Positions 46,566 through 58,439 are shown, numbered from the stretch's first letter. The stretch: 64,000 nt of DNA from Brassica napus (GCF_020379485.1 NC_063448.1:22963726-23027725), one strand, 5' to 3'. The notes: generated by a model from the letters alone, not told the origin. A program made the numbers and translations.

Positions 46566-47204
46566 TAGGGCCGGACATTTTATCTGTTAAATTTGATTCG
46601 ATTTGTTATTTATTTCGATTGGATCCAAAAATTTCGTATATCCGTAAACTTTCAAAGTAAAGCAAATACTAAAAATCAATATCCTTTAAAATCGAAACAA
46701 ATCACAAATATTAAAATTTTGGGAAGCGGATATCCGCTCCGATCCGACAATATATATACATGTATACCTTGATTATATTTAAAGTTTTAAATGTATAAGT
46801 TTATATAAGTATTATTCTAACATATGATTTGAAAAATTATGTTCACATTATTACTTATATAAAAGTATCACATAAAAAGAAGAATTTTTTTTTATGACAA
46901 TTATAACTTTTTAAAAAAGTTTTGTGTTATTATAATTGTTAACTAAGTTTAAAAAATTTACAAAATATGTAGTTTCACTACTTTTTAATTTTTATTTTGT
47001 ATGTCATGCAAAAATAATATTTAAAAAAAAAAATTGTATCAAATTTTTAAGATTATTTGTATTAATCAAAACAAATGAGATATCCATAAGTATTCGTAAA
47101 TATCTATATATTTTTCAGATATTTGTTTTTCGGATATCCGTAATATACCAAGTAAATCATAAACATCTTTAAAAATTTGGATATCCGATCCATGCCCAGC
47201 CATA
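46566..47204. mobile_element. hAT-like non-autonomous element
   Basis: The left end TAGGGCCGGACATTTTATC and the reversed right end TATGGCTGGGCATGGATCGG form an inverted repeat; inside both ends are GGATATCCG words (46735, 47122, 47178) in inverted arrangement. The interior is AT-rich without transposase. The flanking 8-mers (ATGTTGGG, ACTGTGGG) match at only five positions, so the duplication is uncertain. Confidence 0.55.
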
Positions 47205-47923
47205 ACTGTGGGGGCACTAAATCAGTAGGCTCTTGTGTACACAATGATAAACGATGAATTTGTATTGTAGGATTCGTTGTCAACTGATTTCATAAATACA
47301 CTGCCTCATATTTAAAAGTTTGACTAACTCGCATCATAAAATAAATCATTTGAAATGGAGCAATTTTATAAAAATTAATATATTATAAATTTACTAAATT
47401 TAACTTCAACTTATATAATCAATAACATCTTCTAAATTTAGTGGCTGGTTAAAAAAAGAACATAGTGAACATACAATATATAGCTAATAAAAAAACAAAA
47501 ACTGGATTGACCGCAAAAAAAGAAAGAATAAATGGTAAAGTAGAATCCATGGAGTAGAATAGACGATGCTGGTGTAATTCATGACGCAGCTGAGACATTT
47601 CAGCTGTCTCCGTGAAAACCTGTCGTCGTTTGTTCCATCTCCCAATGAAAATTACACTAACGACGAGTCCACTTTTTGATACTCCAATTTAAAATCACTA
47701 TATACTTTATAAAAGTACCGAATGCTGATAGACACAGTATTTATTAATGAAGGGACCAGTAATATATAAACACATAATGATAGCCAGTTCAAAAAAAAAA
47801 ATATATATATACACATAAACGCGAGAACTGATTTTACATTAGCACAAGAGAAACATAACCAATGATAAGGAAAAAAAAAACACATTTAGTTAGGAGGGGA
47901 TAAACTCATAAAAGAGTAATGAT
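47205..47923. other. Intergenic, no gene seen
   Basis: Slightly less AT-rich around 47560-47670 (GACGCAGCTGAGACATTTCA) but with no frame or motif. Copia element C inserted at its right border, at GATCT (47924-47928). Confidence 0.5.
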
Positions 47924-47928
47924 GATCT

Positions 47929-48184
47929 TGTTATAAATCATTATTGTGGATGTTCATAACCGGTCCGGTTCATAACCGGTCCATACTCAGAGAGAGACGA
48001 CATCTGGAAACCCTAGTTTTCTTTTTCCTTATTTGTTTATGATTTGTACTATTTCCATATTCCAGTCTTTCCATATTTGTGTTTCCTTTTTTCTCTTTGT
48101 AATTCTCATATATAAGGGCACCTTATGTTATCATTAATATACAGAAACAAGAATACACAGATTCTATTCTCTAGTTTCACAACA
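47929..48184 (+). repeat. 5' LTR of copia element C (256 bp)
   Basis: Begins TGTTATAAATCATTATTGTG and ends TTTCACAACA. A TATATAAGGGCACCTTATG block at about 48110 is the likely TATA box. Relative to the 3' LTR it has a 16-bp tandem duplication of the CATAACCGGTCC word. Confidence 0.96.
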
Positions 48185-48197
48185 CGTTATCAGCACG
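48185..48197 (+). other. Primer-binding site of copia element C
   Basis: CGTTATCAGCACG starts immediately after the 5' LTR. The same 13 bases follow the LTRs of elements A and B. See the tRNA-Ile half-molecule finding. Confidence 0.75.
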
Positions 48198-49293
48198 CTT
48201 ACTCTAAGAACCCTAAGCTAAAATCCCGAGATCTAAAACCCTAATTCCCCGGCGATAAACCCTACCGACGATCACGAACCCTAAGCTCGATACTCAGCCT
48301 GTTCCCGTTCGCGATCCGTCCTCAGCACGCGACCTCAGCCCGTCCTCAGCACGCGACCTCAGCCCGTCCTCAGCTCGCAACCTCAGTCTGTTCGCAAGAC
48401 ACGATCTCAGCCTGTTCGACGCGACCTGATAGCAACTCGATACCGTTCGCGACCCGACGATCTCAGCTCGATACTCGACCTGATCAGCTCCAGCTCGCGA
48501 CGATCAGCAAGCAATCCGTTCACGGCTCTTCTCCAGTTGGAGGTCCATTCAACCCGTCTTGAGGTTAAGGTAACACTAAACCTAATAACCAAACCCTAAG
48601 GCAATAGATCCAAACCCTAAAACCTGAATTTGAATCTCATTGCTTGATCTAAATTGAAACCCTAATATCCTAAAGCCTAGCCGCATATATGCATTGCATA
48701 CCATGCAAACCATAATTTTGAAATCGAATTTGATTGTTTATGTGATTGAATGTTTTAAATTATGATCACATAGAACCAATTGCTAGGATTGCTAATCTCA
48801 TACTTGAATTTGGATGATTGAATTGATGAAACAATTTGAATGTTCTCTTAAGATAGAAATCGCCTAGATTGATTAAGTTCTCATCTTGTTTAAAGACTTA
48901 ACCTAACCGGCCTGCTTATTTTGAAACCCTAATTGAATATGATAGTTAGGTTGATAGTAACTAAACCCCTTGGTGCATTGATTGATTGTTTGATTGAGGT
49001 TTCATGTTTCATGATCACTTAGAAACCGTTTTGCTAAGATGTATAAATGATTGCATTAAGATCATATAGAAACTGTTTGATAAAATTGTTCATACCATTG
49101 GCCGTGCGGCTTGTCTTGCATCATCAATGTTCGGATTGTTTGGCCGTGCGGCTTGTTAACATATCATGCATGCATAATCGTATGAACTGAATGCATCATA
49201 TCCGTTTGGTCGTGTGACCAATTTGCATATCTGATTGTCTTGTATGCATCATAAGAACATTATAAATCTTAAGAATGAAACATATAATTCCAG
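48198..49293 (+). other. Untranslated leader of copia C with GC-rich tandem repeats
   Basis: At 48290-48420 about five copies of a 26-bp-class unit built on CCTCAGCACGCGACCTCAGC, then degenerate forms to about 48510. After that the leader is AT-rich with CCCTAA and GATTGATT words and a GGCCGTGCGGCTTG word twice (49100, 49142). The gag ATG at 49294 follows a TTCCAG, which would also fit a splice acceptor. Confidence 0.75.
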
Positions 49294-50286
49294 ATGTCGA
49301 AAATCAACAACTTGGATTTTGCTGCCCTAAATCTCTCCGGAGATAATTACTTGCAATGGACACTTGATGCTAAGATCATCCTGAAATCCAAGGGACTCGG
49401 TGAATGTATCACCGAGGGCAATAATGCAAGTGAGAAAGATAGATATGGAGCTATATTAATTATACAGCATCATCTTATTGAGAGTCTCAAAAATCAGTAT
49501 TTGACTATTGAGAATCCTCTAGACCTTTGGACAGAGTTGAAAACGAGATATGATCACCAGAGAACGGTGTTATTACCAAAGGCTATGCATGATTGGAAGA
49601 ATCTCAGAATCCAGGACTTCAAGTCCGTGGACGAGTATAACTCGGTCCTATTTAAGATAGTTTCTAAATTGAAACTGTGTGGTGAGGATATAACGGATAA
49701 GGATATGCTTGAGAAAACCTTTTCCACATTCCACACAAGAAATGTGTTGTTACAACAATAGTACCGAGAGAAAGGCTTCACAACTTATGCTAATCTGATC
49801 TCTTGTCTCTTGCTCGCTGAGCAGAACAATGAACTGTTGATGATAAACAGTGAATTGAGACCTTCTGGAACAAACTCATTACCTGAGGCACATGCGGCCG
49901 TAGAGGATAAGAAAGAGTCGAACCATGTCCAGAGTGATAGCCAACACGGCAGTGGTCGTGGAAAATGGCATGGACGTGGTGGTCGAGGCCGAAACTAATA
50001 TGGCCGTGGCCAAGGAAACTCTTATGGAGGTCGTGGTCATGGCCGAGGCCGTGGTACATCATTTAAACCACAAAACTCGACCAAATCCGTGTGCCATAGA
50101 TGTGGTATGGATAATCATTGGACTAAGACATGTAGGACTCCCAAACATCTCGTTGACCTCTACCAAGAGAGTTTGAAAGGGAAGAATCCTGAAGCTCATA
50201 TGACTTATCAAGATGGTGAAGATGATTTCAATCATGAAGAAGACGATCTCATGGAGTATGAAACGTCTGATTGTTTAAAAGAATGA
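49294..50286 (+). pseudogene. Copia gag with CCHC knuckle, two in-frame stops
   Basis: Capsid/nucleocapsid precursor. ATG at 49294 (MSKINNLDFAALNLSGDNY); the frame is constant to the end at 50286 but interrupted by TAG at 49759-49761 and TAA at 49996-49998. The first part is the UBN2-type gag domain (LWTELKTRYDHQ, DEYNSVLFKIVSKLKLCGED). After a Gly/Arg-rich basic linker (GRGKWHGRGGRGRN) comes a zinc knuckle CX2CX4HX4C at 50092-50133 (CHRC, H, C), then an acidic tail. It matches the intact gag start of element A. Not functional without read-through. Confidence 0.94.
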
Positions 50287-50816
50287 AGTTGAATTCGACA
50301 TCTATGTTTTTGTGTTCTTTGCTTTGTGTTTTCTATGTTTTGATTGCTTTGAAATTATTTTATTAATGAATGAAAGTTTTTGATATAAAAGTCTCTAAAG
50401 TCTCATAGAGGGCTACGGCCAGGCTAATATCATGTTGCCTAAGGGTACGCATCTAGAGATATCTGATGCATTGTATTCACCCAGCTCTAAGAGAAGCCTA
50501 TTGAGCTTTAAAGACATTCGAATGAATGTCTTTCATATTGAGACTAAGGGCTAAGGAAACAAAGAGTTCCTTCAGATCATAGAGATCGGCCAAGGCTATA
50601 AGAAAGTCCTAAAGTCTATACATGCGCTCTCTACTGGCCTTTTACTATGCTAAGGTCGGAATGATAGAGACCAATGTTGGTGAGTTCACGTCCCAAGTGT
50701 TTAATGATTATTGTATGTCTATGGGGGTAAGTGTGGAACACTCTGTGGCACATGTACATACACAGAACGGCTTGGCCGAATCATTCATAAAATGAATTCA
50801 GCTAATAGCTAGACCA
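50287..50816 (+). pseudogene. Protease/integrase remnant of copia C
   Basis: Short pieces in changing frames: MLPKGTHLEISDALYSPSSK near 50430-50490 (end of the protease and pre-integrase region) and, from about 50640, an integrase piece with VGEFTSQVFNDYC, then VEHSVAHVHTQNGLAES at about 50730-50785, which holds the last acidic residue of the DDE-type site. Most of the protease and the first half of the integrase core are missing, so a large internal deletion has occurred. The segment 50287-50390 is AT-rich and unrelated. Confidence 0.8.
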
Positions 50817-51854
50817 TTGCTTATAAGGTCTAAGCTTCCGGCCACAGCTTGGGGACACGCGGTCTTGCACGCGGCCGAACTGATTCGTATAAGACCGTCT
50901 AGTGAACATAGATATTCCCCATTACAATTGCTTACGGGTCATGAGCCAGACATATCCAATCTTAAGACATTTGGTTGTGTCGTCTATGTGCCAATTGCAC
51001 CACCACAGAGAACAAAGATGAGACCTCAAAGGAGGATGAAGATATATGTTGGATATGATTCTCCCACGATTATAAAATACCTTGAGCCAACTACGGGTGA
51101 TTTATTTAAGGCCAGGTATGCGGATTGTCACTTTGATGAATCCGAACATCCAACATTAGGGGGAGATAGCAGTAAACTGGTAAAAGAAATTACATGGAAT
51201 CAAACATCTTTATCTTGGCAAGATCCTCGGATTCAAGAGTGTGATTTAGAAGTCCAAAATATTATACATTTACAAAAGCTAGCTAATCAATTGCCAGATT
51301 CCTTTGATGACCCGAAAAGATTGACTAAGTCATATATACCAGCTGCTAATGCACCAATAAGAATTGATGTTCAAGAGGGACACAATCAAGTTACTACAGA
51401 GTCTAGACAACGTTTCAAACGTGGTAGACCAATAGGTTCCAAAGATAAAAACCCTCGGAAAACTAAGAAAGGTTCAGAGATTGTAACCGAGGTTGTTAAA
51501 ACCCTAGACACGACCGCGGCCGTTCCTAAATCCTGGGACTTAGCCGTGGCCGATCCCAAAACCCTAATAGCGATCGCGGCCGATCATGAATGCTTAGATG
51601 CGGCCGGCGCTGATGTATCTAATACTGATTCTTGGGACGCCAAGATTCAAGGTACTGAAGGTCCTGATAATAATGAGATCTCAATAAACTATGTCTTGTC
51701 TGGGATACAATGGAACAGAAAGAATGTCGACATTGATGATATATTTGCATGCAATGTAGCACTTGAAATCATGGATGATAATGAGGATCATGAACCCACG
51801 TCTATTTATGAGTGCACTCAACGATCAAATTGGATCAAATTGAAAGAACTATAA
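50817..51854 (+). pseudogene. Integrase C-terminal part and linker of copia C pol
   Basis: A 345-codon open stretch that continues the integrase: WGHAVLHAAELIRIRP, then YSPLQLLTGHEPDISNLKTF and GCVVYVPIAPPQRTKM with the typical KIYVGYDSPTIIKYLEP. The second half is the variable linker to reverse transcriptase, with repeated A-A-V-P-K/A-V-A-D-P-K units near 51500-51600. The frame ends at 51854; the reverse transcriptase continues in another frame, so a single-base-type indel lies near 51820-51850. The fold assignment is firm, activity excluded. Confidence 0.92.
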
Positions 51855-53398
51855 ACGTGGAGTTAAACTCTTTAAAGAAGAGAGATGTCTTTGGACCAAT
51901 AGTCCGGACACCTTATGATGTTAAACTAGTCGGCCATAAGTGGGTCTTTGTGAGAAAGCGAAACGAACATGGTAATGTCGTTAGATATAAAGCACGGCTT
52001 GTTGCACAAGGATTCTCACAAAGACCAGGAATAGATTATGAGGAGACATACTCCCATGTGGTGGATGCTACTACTTTTAGATTCCTGATAAGTCTGGCTA
52101 TAAGAGAAAAATTAGACTTGCGGTTAATGGATGTTGTAACTGCATACTTATATGGGTCACTGGATAATGAGATTTATATGAAAGTACCAGAGGGTATAGA
52201 GTTGAAAAAGAAATCGAGTACTCGAGAACAACACTGTATAAAGTTGAATAAATCACTTTATGGATTGAAACAATCAGGCCGAATGTGGTACAATAGACTA
52301 AGTGAGTACCTAGTGAAAGAGGGATATAGAAATGATCCGATCAGTCCCTGCATATTCATAAAGAAATTCGACAATAAGGGTTTTGTGATCATAGCAGTGT
52401 ATGTTGATGATCTGAATATCCTAGGAACTTCTGGAGAGATTTCCCAAACAGTTGAATATCTTAAGAAAGAATTCGAGATGAAAGATCTTGGAAAAACGAA
52501 ATTCTATTTGGGATTACAACTTGAGTACATTAATGATGGAATCCTTGTACATCAAATGACATATGCAGAAAAAGTACTCAAGAGATTTATTATGGCCGAG
52601 TCTCACCCTTTAAGCAGCCCCATGGTCGTGAGGTCCCTCGGCTAGGACACTGATCCCTTCCGTCCCAAGATGAACGATGAAGATGTCCTTGGTCCCGAAG
52701 TGCCATATCTCAGTGCCATAGGAGCTTTAATGTATTTCGTAAGTCACACACGGCCTGATATATGTTTTGCTGTGAATCTATTGTCTAGATTTAGCTCTTG
52801 TCCGACCCAAAGGCACTGGAACGGGATTAAACATGTTCTTCGTTACCTGCAAGGAATGAAAGACTTGGGTCTATTTTATACTAACCAAAACAAAGAAGGT
52901 TTAGTTGGTTTTGCTGATGCAGGTTATCTATAAGATCCACACAATGCTCGATCACAGACAGGTTATATCTTTACACATGGAGGTACGGCCATATCATGGC
53001 GTTCCATGAAGCAGACGATCGCGGCCACTTCATCAAATCACTCGGAAATATTGGAAATACACGAGGCCAGCCGCGAGTGTGTCTGGTTGAGGTCAATGAC
53101 CCAACATATCCGATCAGATTGTGGGATGTCCGAAGGCAAGGAACCGACCGTGATGTATGAGGACAATGCAGCGTGCATTGCTCAGCTAAAAGACGGCTAC
53201 ATCAAAGGAGACATGACGAAACACATTTTGCCCAAGTTCTTCTTCACTCACGAGTTGCAGAAAGCCGGCGAGGTCCAAGTGGTCCAAGTGCGTTTCAGTG
53301 ACAACTCAGCCGACCTATTCACCAAATCACTTCCGGCCTGCACATTCAGGAAGCTCACGCATCAGATTGGGATGCGTAGGCTAAAAGACCTTCAGTGA
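51835..53398 (+). pseudogene. Copia reverse transcriptase and RNase H, two in-frame stops
   Basis: One frame with stops at 52643-52645 and 52931-52933, ending TGA at 53396-53398. Reverse transcriptase (RVT_2): GHKWVFVRKRNEHGNVVRYK, ARLVAQGFSQRPGIDYEETY, LKQSGRMWYNRLSEYL and the catalytic YVDD at 52400-52411. Then the connection (PYLSAIGALMYFVSHTRPDI, HVLRYLQGMKD) and RNase H: GFADAGYL, SQTGYIFTHGG, ISWRSMKQTIAATSSNHSE and YEDNAACIAQ. An E-to-I-like change sits in the usual AEY/AE(F/Y) position (SNHSEILEI). Family certain; this copy is inactive. Confidence 0.95.
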
Positions 53399-53543
53399 TG
53401 TTTAGAACAGGGGGAGTAATACGTGTTGTACTATTTTTCCTTCACCATGGTTTTGTCCCATTGGGTTTTCCTAGTAAGGTTTTAATGAGGCAACATCTAA
53501 AGCGTATTACAATCTATGTATAGTTATGGTATCCAAAGGGTAG
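53399..53543 (+). other. 3' untranslated region of copia C with polypurine tracts
   Basis: ACAGGGGGAG at 53407-53416 lies 128 bp before the LTR; the block after it (TTTTGTCCCATTGGGTTTTC, then AATGAGGCA) is shared with element B. Next to the LTR is only a weak purine run, CCAAAGGGTAG (53533-53543), which should be the active tract. Confidence 0.75.
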
Positions 53544-53783
53544 TGTTATAAATCATTATTGTGGATGTTCATAACCGGTCCATACTTAGAGAGAGCCGGC
53601 AGCTGGAAACCCTAGCTTCCATTTTCCTTATTTGTTTATGATTTGTACGATTTCCATATTCTAGTCTTTCCATATTTGTGTTTCTTTTTCTCTCTTTGTA
53701 ATTTCCATATATAAAGGCACCTTATGTTATGATTAATATACAGAAACAAGAATACACAGATTCTATTCTCTAATTTCACAACA
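53544..53783 (+). repeat. 3' LTR of copia element C (240 bp)
   Basis: Begins TGTTATAAATCATTATTGTG, ends TTTCACAACA and is followed by the target duplication GATCT. It lacks the 16-bp duplication of the 5' LTR. Confidence 0.96.
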
Positions 53784-53788
53784 GATCT

Positions 53789-53820
53789 TATCGAGCCCAT
53801 TGTAAGAAATACCTAAAACA

Positions 53821-53855
<35 letters not shown>

Positions 53856-54606
53856 TTTATAAATATAAATTAATGCTTATTTTATAAATATATTCACTCC
53901 GTTTCTTTTTTATGATGTTTTAGAAAATAATTTTTGTTTCAGTTTGTATGATGTTTTGAAACTTACTATGCAAAACTATTAAAACAATTAATTTAAATAT
54001 TAAAATTTAATGCGTAACTTTTGTCTTATTTGTGTAAAATAACAAAGATTAACTACTTTTAATTACTTTTTTGTTGTAATCATGTGATTTCATTGAACGT
54101 AATTTTTTTTTTAATTTATGTGTTTATGCTAAAACATTTACGAAAATAAATTTTGGCTATGATTTTTTGTTTTATGAAAAAGGAGCCCTATGAGGAGCGC
54201 CTTTTCTTCTGCTACCAACTGAAAGAACCATCCCAGGCAAGTAATTGCTCTCTTTCTTCTTCTTCCTTTTCTCCTTCTTATTACTATTGTTGCCTTCCTC
54301 CGATCGATCAGAGATTACCACAATATCGTCTGTCTCGTCCTCCATTGTTGATATCTCTCTGAGCTGATCGTGTCCGTTCATTCGCAAACTTGAAAACGTG
54401 AAATCCGATTCATCAATTCTATAGAGAATACATGATAAATCATATCCTTGACATACTAAGTAATCCACCTACACATATGATGTTTTCATGAGTAATAAGA
54501 TATCATAAGAAGAGATAAGTCTTATATTGGACATGATAGTTCATACACCTAGGAAAGTGCCTACTCCGTAAAAAAAAAAGCCTACTTTGTACTTTCACAT
54601 GTGTTT
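53789..54606. other. Intergenic with (TA)n and a weak coding-like patch
   Basis: (TA)n microsatellite at about 53823-53850. On the minus strand at 54172-54468 a frame reads ...MNGHDQLREISTMEDETDD, then a Lys-rich KKEKRKKKKE stretch; it has an acidic-then-basic character but no family match and no supporting splice or start context. I treat it as unproven. Confidence 0.4.
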
Positions 54607-54614
54607 AATAAAAT

Positions 54615-55136
54615 CCATGTTCGAAACTACGCTAGGCGCTAGTCGGGCGGTAACTCCGGGCCTAGCGAGTTACCGAAAAATCGGAGAGTACTCAGGGATT
54701 ACGCGGAGCGTAGTTTAAAATACAATTTAATATATTTATAATATATTTAGCTAATTTTAAACATGATGATACAAGTTCTTAGACATAATTATATAATTTT
54801 GTATATATAATTTTAAACTGTCTCTTTTTGATTCGTAAATGGTGGGTTTGATACGAAAAAAATCTCTAAATGTAGTATGTATGTATTTATTTTGATAGCT
54901 AATTATAATTATTTAGTAATGAATAATTACAAAAAAATCTGTCAATAATGAGTAAAAAATAATTGTTTTAATTTACACGGACGAAAAAAAAACTTAGGTG
55001 GTTAACACGGGATTAGGTGGGAATTAGGCGGTCTTACGCGGGTCAACCCTGGTCAACGCCTGACTACACCGATTTGGGCATAATCGCTGCGGTCAACCTC
55101 TGAACAGCGCCTAGGCGGCCGCGTTTTCGAACAGGG
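54615..55136. mobile_element. hAT-type MITE with 8-bp target duplication
   Basis: Left end CCATGTTCGAAACTACGC and, reversed, right end CCCTGTTCGAAAACGCGG form the inverted repeat, followed on both sides by CTAGGCGCT words. The flanks AATAAAAT (54607-54614) and AATAGAAT (55137-55144) agree at seven of eight positions, the duplication length of hAT elements. GC-rich ends and AT-rich middle; no coding. Confidence 0.8.
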
Positions 55137-55144
55137 AATAGAAT

Positions 55145-55465
55145 TAAACATATGACGCATAATCCAACGGAAGATATAACATGATTATAAAGAATGAAAG
55201 ATAGCTGTTTTCCAATGTTTTTTTTTCATCTTTAGAGAAATAATTTGTTAAAAAAACTATATGGCATCTGGTTAAAAGTTGAAGCAATTGTTCAGTTCTA
55301 ATATTATTTAAAAAATTTGTTAGAATAAAACAACAAACAAGTGAGCTCATGAATTAATGCGTCAACTATGCCAACTACTTATAACTAAAATTCCATAATT
55401 TTTAACTAGTCAGGAATATATTATAAGTTATAACTGGTACAAATTAAAAGTTCGAAGTTGTTTTG
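55145..55465. other. Intergenic, no gene seen
   Basis: AT-rich; nothing recognisable. Confidence 0.5.
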
Positions 55466-55718
55466 GACATCTCCATCTCCGCTCCATTTTTTTCTCTACA
55501 ATGGAGTAAAAGTGAATATACAGTAAAAAAATGCTCCAATTCAATTCTACATCTCACTTCATAATGAAGTTTACTCCATAAATGGAGTAATCTATTTTTT
55601 GTTTGTTCATCACTCCATTATAGAGTAGGGAATGAAGTAGGATTGAAGTATTTTTACTTCATATTCACTTTTACTCCATTTTGGAGGAAAACATGGAGTT
55701 TTACATTGGAGATGATCT
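55466..55718. mobile_element. Fold-back MITE with ACTCCATT words
   Basis: Left end GACATCTCCATCTCCGCTCC and reversed right end GATCATCTCCAATGTAAAAC are inverted, and the whole 250 bp is almost a hairpin: CAATGGAGTAAAAGTGAATA on the left faces TATTCACTTTTACTCCATTT on the right. Known type of short Brassicaceae MITE by general look; the superfamily was not determined. Confidence 0.7.
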
Positions 55719-55720
55719 TA

Positions 55721-56408
55721 GAACATCTCCAATGGTGTTTTATTTTCTATTTTTTGCTTTACTTTTTACTCCAATGGTACTTCATGTTTTTTTTTCATTT
55801 CTTCAAATTTTGAAAAACTGAACAGTATTTCTTCTTGTTTTTATTTTTTGAAAATGAACTTTTTTTATTTACAAACTAATCCTTAATTTTTATTTATTTT
55901 TGTTTTGTACTTCAATAAGTTAAAAGTGTTAATTTCATCCAATTAATTTCAAAATTTAGATTATTACTTTTATCTAATTGAATGTTAATAACGAAGAAAA
56001 TAAAATTATTGATTCCTGAAAATTTTATGTTTGATATAGAATAATTTAGAATAAAATAAGCCATTTTGTGTTTTAAATTACTTTTGTTAATCACTTCAGA
56101 CATATATGTATTTAGTATATCCTTATAAAATTTAAAATTATTTATTTATTTATTTATGTTATGTGTAATAATTGTATCATAAATTAATTTTTAACTTATA
56201 ATAAATAGCAATTAGGTCCAATTCATGTTACAATAAAATATATGGGTAAAATTAGGAAATTGGAAAAATATAAAGCGGTGATATAATATACTTAGAATAT
56301 TCTTTTTGAAGAAAAATATGAAGCAAACCGTTGGAGAGCATGTTGTTTCATTTTTTTTGAAGAATTTCAATTTTGAAGAAAAAAATGAATCTAACCGTTG
56401 GAGATGCT
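55721..56408. mobile_element. MITE-like element next to the fold-back MITE
   Basis: Left end GAACATCTCCAATGGTGTTT and, reversed, right end AGCATCTCCAACGGTTAGAT are inverted; a second internal copy of the right end (AACCGTTGGAGAGCATG) lies at 56328. The interior is AT-rich. No clear target duplication. Confidence 0.6.
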
Positions 56409-56411
56409 AGG

Positions 56412-57108
56412 GTTCAAACATTCAAAACTAAAATCATTCGAAAAGAAATATATTCATTAATTGCAATTACCTTGCAAGAGAGGGAACAGAAGTTGAATGG
56501 TTCTCGGAGGATTCTATCACAGGTGAAGCAAACATTTGAAGAGACCTTAACTCTTGATTGTGGTCTTTGGTTTATGAATATCACTTTGGCACCATTAATT
56601 GTATATGGCTGAACATAAAAGTTTTTCAATTAATTTGTAACAAACTTCTTCAGCTTTAAAATGAAATTCAGAGTGGATAATTCACCTGAATATATGAACA
56701 ATCTATGAGCTTCTCAAGATCATTCAGTCGAACGACGTCGTGGTATACGTATCGTCTAACCTGACAATTCACAAACCAAGGGCTTCACTGGTAGAATAAA
56801 AACTAATGGAGGCAAAATTATAATTACTGAAAAAAATTCCTCTACTTCCCTGAAGCACACATGGTAAGATAAATAACATTTCATAAGTCTTATAATTAAA
56901 TTTTGGATTTGCACCAATAATTGTTATGGGTAATAGTGAAAATGAATTTTAAATTACTACTTATATAAAAAAGAAAGACTGTGGAAAGCAGTAAATGTAA
57001 GTTAAGGAAAAGAGTTGTCCAAAAAAAAAAGAAGTAAGTTAAGGAAAAGGATTTTGGTCAAAGTTTTGATGTTGTTTGAAAGCAACAGCTCAAGAGAAGT
57101 TGAGACAA
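56412..57108. other. Intergenic, no gene seen
   Basis: A 79-codon plus-strand frame (56373-56612) and its antisense partner have no family features. Otherwise AT-rich. Confidence 0.45.
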
Positions 57109-58439
57109 TAAATTTAAGGGAAGTTTACTCAAATATATAGTATTTTACCACAATTGATTAGAACCATAAATTTTTTTTTTTATTACTGTTATTTTTTAAA
57201 TACCAAGCATGTTTTTTTTATGTTATGAGAAAAAATGTATTTACAAAAATGCCATTACTTTTTAATGCCACGTAATCAAAAATCCGGCGCCACGTAGGAA
57301 TTTGGTTCTGTGTTTTCATTAAGTCGGCCGTAAAGAGCTATATACGTCGTTACGGCTGAGTTATTGCTACGTTGCGGCTGAATTAAACAACGCGGTTGAC
57401 TTAAGAGAAAACATCTGACTTAAGAACATAAATCAGCCGTTAGTTACGGCTGATTTACAGAAATCTGGCTGATTTATGGGACAACGGCTGACTTACGTAC
57501 ACAAGTTCCGGCTGACTTATACATCGGCGGTTTGAATTCTGTAAAATTTGGCTGAGTTGTAGTTAAGACACGACTGAGTTATGTTTTTACGGCTGAGTTA
57601 ATGAACATTGACTGGCTGAGTTATTGAATTTACAGCCGACTTATGAGATGTTGTTATGGCTGAGTTATATGTAATCAGCCGTTGTTGGATGGATTAATAG
57701 TAAACTCAGCTTATTTACGGCTGACTTATTAGCGAAAGATTAATTATTAGAATATCATTTGTTTGACGGCTGATTTATTTGACGATATGGCTGACTTAAG
57801 ATTTTTCATCCTAATTACAGCTGATTTATTAGCGAAAGATTAATTATTGAAATAGTATCCATGTTTCAGCTGACTTGCATTGTACATGAGGGCTAATTTA
57901 TTTAGGCTGAGTTATATATTCGTTTGGCAGCTGACTAATCGATTTTCCATGTCATCCGCCATGTCATCAATTCGGATTTGCCATGTCATTACTAATGTTA
58001 CAACAATAAAATAATGGTCTATGATATTCTTCATTCTTCATCTTCTTTATCTATCTTCTTCAACTTATTATTTATCTTTCTCTGAGATCTTATGGTTCTG
58101 GTAATTATTGTTTCCGCAACTGGGTTTGAAAACATAGATTTTTTAAAATTGAAAATCTGAGACAGATCTACTACAGTCGTCGTCGTTTTCGATGATGGTC
58201 GGTTAAAGAAGAAGCTTCCTCTCCTCTCTCATTGGATTCGTCGTCTTGCAGAAGAAAAAAGACTAAAAAAGAGAGATGAAGAAGCTAAGTCCCGTAAATT
58301 GTAAGAAAAGAAGAGAGTTGAACAAAAAAAATAAGAAAATGAGAGAAGACGAAGAAGATGATGAATTTGAAAGATGAGTTTATATGTTTGATGACTCAGA
58401 TGGTGCGTCATCTGAATATGATAACTTTAGTTCATACAT

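Larger units (their letters stand above)
47929..53783 (+). mobile_element. Ty1/copia retrotransposon C, complete, defective
   Basis: LTRs at 47929-48184 and 53544-53783 and a perfect 5-bp target duplication GATCT (47924-47928, 53784-53788) bound a 5,855-bp element. Order: LTR, primer-binding site, 1.1-kb leader, gag, protease/integrase remnant, reverse transcriptase, RNase H, 3' region, LTR: the copia order. Gag and pol each carry in-frame stops, part of protease/integrase is deleted and there is a frameshift before reverse transcriptase. The LTRs differ by a 16-bp duplication and some substitutions, so this insertion looks older than B. Confidence 0.97.

Noticed and set aside
54172..54468. 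98-codon minus-strand frame with Lys-rich stretch
   Set aside because: No start context, no homologous family that I recognise, and the low-complexity Lys run comes from a TTCTTCTTC tract. Mentioned only within the spacer.
57300..57950. CRISPR array
   Set aside because: Short motif with irregular spacing and sequence variation in a plant transposon; no direct repeats of CRISPR length and no cas genes.
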